A stretch of 7,735 bases of DNA from Bacillota bacterium (GTDB taxonomy: Bacteria; Bacillota; Bacilli; Bacillales_B; DSM-18226): contig JAKACS010000136.1 of assembly GCA_021821235.1 (NCBI GenBank), positions 1-7,735 of the forward strand, in the 5' to 3' direction. The notes under the pieces are model-generated. The model was not told the origin of the DNA. It worked only from the letters and a program-made list of their open reading frames with translations, and did no database searches. A program made the position numbers and the translations under genes. Positions 5,409 to 7,735 of the stretch are shown here, one piece after another (the first letter of the stretch is position 1; every line of letters begins with the position of its first letter).

Positions 5409-6104
5409 ATGGTCAAAAGCAAAATGCGCACGAAAAAAATAGCAAACTCAGCTTCTAAATTAATCTTTTGGATCGTTGGATTCGTTGCGGTAGCTCTGAT
5501 CGCCTTTATATTTCTTGGCAATTATTCAAAAACAACGCCAAAGCAAACAATTGATTATACAGGACAACCATACATAGGAGATAAAACGGCACCGGTTTCA
5601 ATCATTGAGTTTGGCGATTATAAATGTCCGAGTTGCAAACAGTTTGGCAAAAATGTAATCCCGGTCATTCAGCAAGAGTTCGTCGATACTGGCAAAGCGA
5701 AGCTATATTTTTTAAATGATGCGTTTATTAACGTGGACTCGATTCGCGCCGCTAAATTTGCCGAATCTGTTTATGCTGTACTGGGAAATGATATATTTTG
5801 GAAGTTTCATGACCTTTTGTATAAAAAACAGCCGGAAGACGGTAAATATGAAAAGATTGATCTTTATGATGAAAAATTCCTAACGGATACGTTAAAGGCA
5901 GTTGCAAGTGATGCAGATGTAAAAAAGGTTGTTGACCATTTCCGCGCCAAAAAATCCGATGCGGCTTTTCAAAAGGACATGGATTTGGCGAAAAAGCTCA
6001 ACGTTACCGGCACGCCAACTTTATTTGTTAATGGAAAATTATTTGACGGCCAAACGATGGATGACCTGAAAAAAATGGTGGATGAGGCGGCAAAGGAGAA
6101 GTGA
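5409..6104 (+). CDS. bdbD: Membrane-anchored thiol-disulfide oxidase BdbD (DsbA-like)
   Basis: This 231-residue protein begins with a basic stretch and one membrane anchor (about residues 18-37), so the rest faces the outside. A DsbA-like thioredoxin domain follows, with the active site DYKCPSCKQF (Cys73 and Cys76) and the cis-proline loop VTGTPTLF (Pro203). The CPSC motif is that of Bacillus BdbD. The family introduces disulfides into exported proteins, including competence proteins, and is reoxidised by the membrane partner BdbC. ATG 5409 is chosen because GAGGTG (5395-5400) is 8 bases upstream; TTG 5406 is also in frame. The gene lies 20 bases after the facilitator gene and 1 base before bdbC, so co-expression is almost certain. 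The inserted helical domain between the active site and the cis-proline is of normal length. Confidence 0.93.
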   Translation: MVKSKMRTKKIANSASKLIFWIVGFVAVALIAFIFLGNYSKTTPKQTIDYTGQPYIGDKTAPVSIIEFGDYKCPSCKQFGKNVIPVIQQEFVDTGKAKLYFLNDAFINVDSIRAAKFAESVYAVLGNDIFWKFHDLLYKKQPEDGKYEKIDLYDEKFLTDTLKAVASDADVKKVVDHFRAKKSDAAFQKDMDLAKKLNVTGTPTLFVNGKLFDGQTMDDLKKMVDEAAKEK

Positions 6105-6105
6105 A

Positions 6106-6507
6106 ATGAATAGGCCTTTGCTTTTCTCATGGGTGACAGCCCTTATAGCCACTCTTGGCAGTTTATATTTTAGTGAGGTAATGCATTTCATCCCCTGTAC
6201 ATTATGCTGGTACCAGCGAATCTTGATGTACCCGCTGGCAGTGATTTTAGGAATTGCCTTTTATCGAAATGACCGGAAGATTTATAGTTATGCGCTGCCG
6301 CTTTCGATTTTGGGTATCATCGTGTCTGGCTATCATACTGCGCTGCAGAAAATTCCTTATTTACAGCAATTTGAGATGTGTAAAACAGGCATACCATGTT
6401 CCAAAGACTACCTAAACTGGTTCGGGTTTATTACGATTCCGATGATGGCCTTTGTCGCATTCACGATGATTACGATCAGCCTTGTTGTTCTTGCCCGGAA
6501 AAAATAA
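6106..6507 (+). CDS. bdbC: Disulfide oxidoreductase BdbC (DsbB-like)
   Basis: The 133-residue protein has four hydrophobic segments and both cysteine pairs of the DsbB family: PCTLCWYQR (Cys31 and Cys34) in the first outer loop and MCKTGIPCS (Cys92 and Cys98) in the second. The arginine after the first pair is conserved and is linked to quinone use. In the membrane it reoxidises BdbD and passes electrons to the quinone pool. ATG 6106 is selected because AAAGGAG (6092-6098) is 7 bases upstream. ATG 6082 would add eight basic residues inside bdbD and lacks a site. The start is one base after the bdbD stop, a spacing typical of translational coupling. A short hairpin with GCCTT/AAGGC arms lies just beyond the gene, followed by the shared terminator. 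Confidence 0.94.
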   Translation: MNRPLLFSWVTALIATLGSLYFSEVMHFIPCTLCWYQRILMYPLAVILGIAFYRNDRKIYSYALPLSILGIIVSGYHTALQKIPYLQQFEMCKTGIPCSKDYLNWFGFITIPMMAFVAFTMITISLVVLARKK

Positions 6508-6566
6508 AGCGGATTGTCGTCTAAGAATTGTTATGCCTTGTGATAAAAGGCGAGATCTGGAACATT

Positions 6567-6598
6567 AAAAAGCGACTGTCTTTGAGGCAGTCGTTTTT
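6567..6598. terminator. Bidirectional terminator between bdbC and the nickel permease
   Basis: A 9-bp stem with a three-base loop spans 6573-6593 (arms starting CGACTGTCT and GAGGCAGTCG, one G-T pair). It is followed by TTTTT at 6594-6598 on the plus strand and preceded by AAAAA at 6567-6571, which reads as a U-run on the minus strand. It ends 2 bases before the permease stop codon, so it can serve both convergent units. Confidence 0.9.
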
Positions 6599-6600
6599 AC

Positions 6601-7623
6601 TTACATTTTTGCAGATCGTCCCCAGCGTTCTTCGATTTTGCATACTTTCCAAATGGCGAAGGAAATTCCCCATGAGAGTAAAAAAAGAATGACAAGCAAA
6701 TAACCAAGCCAGCTTATATCAAGCTTTTGGATAAAATGCCAGAAACCGTCTGTCAAGCCTGCTTTTTTTGAAAAAACTTGGGCGAGTTCGATAATACCAA
6801 TCAACAATGCGGCGGTGACGGATAATGCTGTGATCGTCAAGTTGTAATACACTTTTCTTAGTGGAGTTGAAAACGCCCATTTGTAAGCATTTACCATAAA
6901 AACGCCATCTGCTGTATCCATCAGGCTCATTCCTGCTGCAAAAAGAATTGGCAGAGCCAGTATCCCTACAAGCGGTAAAGCGTCTTTTGCCGCCCCGGCC
7001 GAAATAGCCAACAGAGCGATTTCGCTGGCAGTATCGAATCCCAATCCAAATAAGAAGCCAAGCGGGTAAACATGCCAGCTTTTACTGATAAATCGGAATA
7101 AAGGGCCGGTAAAACGGGTAAGGAAACCGCGGTTTAACAGAAGTTCTTCGACTTCCTCCTCATTGTATGTACCTTCGCGCATGCTGAAAAAAACTTTTCG
7201 CAAATCCATTAAAATAACCGCATTTAACAGGCCAATGAACAATAGAAAGGATCCGGATACAATGGTTCCGATCACACTGCCCAGCTCTTGCCATTGCGGC
7301 AACCCTTTTTGCGCCCACTGGACGGATATTGCCAGCACAATGGTCATGAGGAATACAACGGTGGAATGCCCCATGGAAAAAAAGAAGCCCACCCCAACAG
7401 GGTTTTGCTTTTGCTGTACCAATTTTCTCACGGTGTTATCAATGGAAGCAATATGATCTGCATCGAAAGCATGACGCAACCCAAGCGTGTAGGAAACAAA
7501 GGCTAATCCGACTAAGAGCGGATTCTGATTCGCACCAATCGCCAAAAATCCAATGCCGAGAATATGTAATAAGAGAACAATAATACTGTATAAGATCCAG
7601 CTTTTGTTAAAAATTTGCGGCAC
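6601..7623 (-). CDS. Nickel/cobalt permease, HoxN/HupN/NixA (NiCoT) family
   Basis: This 340-residue integral membrane protein shows the NiCoT signatures in order: LRHAFDADHIASIDN in the second helix (His51, Asp54, Asp56, His57), FSMGHSTVV, LGFDTASEIALL and GMSLMDTADGVFM. The family has about eight helices and imports Ni2+ or Co2+ with high affinity, mostly for urease, hydrogenase or cobalamin enzymes. No such enzyme is in the window, so the user of the metal is unknown. The start is GTG at 7623, since GGAGG (7635-7631) lies 7 bases upstream. The gene is convergent with the facilitator-bdbDC operon and shares its terminator. No cobalamin riboswitch features are visible in the roughly 110 upstream bases; two dyads there may be operators. 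Nickel is slightly more likely than cobalt, but the sequence does not decide it. Confidence 0.93.
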   Translation of the reverse strand: MPQIFNKSWILYSIIVLLLHILGIGFLAIGANQNPLLVGLAFVSYTLGLRHAFDADHIASIDNTVRKLVQQKQNPVGVGFFFSMGHSTVVFLMTIVLAISVQWAQKGLPQWQELGSVIGTIVSGSFLLFIGLLNAVILMDLRKVFFSMREGTYNEEEVEELLLNRGFLTRFTGPLFRFISKSWHVYPLGFLFGLGFDTASEIALLAISAGAAKDALPLVGILALPILFAAGMSLMDTADGVFMVNAYKWAFSTPLRKVYYNLTITALSVTAALLIGIIELAQVFSKKAGLTDGFWHFIQKLDISWLGYLLVILFLLSWGISFAIWKVCKIEERWGRSAKM

Positions 7624-7650
7624 AACCTCTCCTCCAATCTTTAAACAGTG

Positions 7651-7666
7651 AAGTTTTCGAAAACTT
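7651..7666. repeat. Perfect 16-bp palindrome in the permease leader
   Basis: AAGTTTTCGAAAACTT is a perfect palindrome 27 bases upstream of the permease start, between the candidate promoter and the ribosome site. It could be an operator or form a leader hairpin. On the minus strand no U-run follows, so it is not a terminator for that strand. Confidence 0.5.
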
Positions 7667-7693
7667 TTTAATGATACAGGACTGTAACATCAT

Positions 7694-7716
7694 GTAATAA
7701 TATAAGATAATTTTAC
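7694..7716. promoter_or_regulatory. AT-rich imperfect dyad, possible metal-regulator box
   Basis: A 23-base stretch starting GTAATAAT and ending ATTTTAC is symmetric at 8 of 11 base pairs. It overlaps the candidate -10 box of the permease gene. Metal-dependent repressors of the Fur type bind AT-rich dyads of this general shape, so Ni-, Zn- or Fe-responsive control is possible. The match is weak. Confidence 0.25.
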
Positions 7717-7729
7717 CTTGCGGAGACAA
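7699..7729 (-). promoter_or_regulatory. Candidate promoter of the nickel permease
   Basis: On the minus strand TTGTCT (7729-7724) and TATATT (7704-7699) are 19 bases apart, which is longer than ideal. They match 4 of 6 and 5 of 6 consensus bases. The -10 lies inside the dyad at 7694-7716. The true promoter could be slightly different or start beyond the window. Confidence 0.3.
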
Positions 7730-7735
7730 TCTTGG

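Noticed and set aside
6082..6105. Upstream ATG for bdbC that overlaps bdbD
   Set aside because: ATG 6106 has AAAGGAG at 7 bases, and the added residues (RRQRRSE) do not look like a DsbB N-terminus.
7624..7735. Cobalamin or other riboswitch before the nickel permease
   Set aside because: The visible leader is short and AT-rich and lacks the conserved B12-box; only simple dyads are seen.

Overview
The window looks like chromosomal DNA from a low-to-medium GC Firmicute, most likely a member of the Bacillaceae. The evidence is strong AGGAGG-type ribosome sites, SigA-type promoters, frequent GTG and TTG starts, and proteins that resemble Bacillus families: a YkgB-type lactonase, a YodB/CatR-like HxlR regulator and the BdbD/BdbC pair. 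I cannot name a species. Most genes are near 45-47% GC by hand counts of short stretches. The toxin-antitoxin pair is close to 30%.

Layout, left to right. (a) Bases 1-586 hold the ATPase end of a multidrug-type ABC exporter, cut by the window edge. (b) Bases 587-861 are intergenic, with three degenerate copies of a 52-bp unit and the terminator of the next gene. (c) Bases 862-1917 (minus) encode 6-phosphogluconolactonase. (d) Bases 1918-2330 are a very AT-rich intergenic region with inverted repeats, a 12-bp direct repeat and two divergent promoters. (e) Bases 2331-3088 are an AbrB-type antitoxin and a PIN-domain toxin, closed by a terminator. (f) Bases 3160-4371 are a divergent pair: an HxlR regulator with an N-terminal cysteine (minus) and a LigB/DODA-type ring-opening dioxygenase (plus), with back-to-back promoters whose -35 boxes overlap. 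(g) Bases 4501-6507 are a tight run of a cation diffusion facilitator, bdbD and bdbC. (h) A bidirectional terminator separates this from a convergent nickel/cobalt permease (6601-7623, minus).

How the genes work together. The dioxygenase and regulator look like a small switch that senses electrophiles or quinones. The facilitator and the BdbDC thiol-oxidase pair are probably co-transcribed, which links metal export to disulfide formation outside the membrane. The nickel permease is a separate unit with its own upstream dyads. The toxin-antitoxin pair is compositionally foreign and looks like an inserted accessory module.

Nothing here is clearly a new system. The points most worth checking are the 52-bp repeat array, the regulator-dioxygenase control region, the facilitator-bdbDC operon, and the palindromes centred on TTCGAA near promoters.
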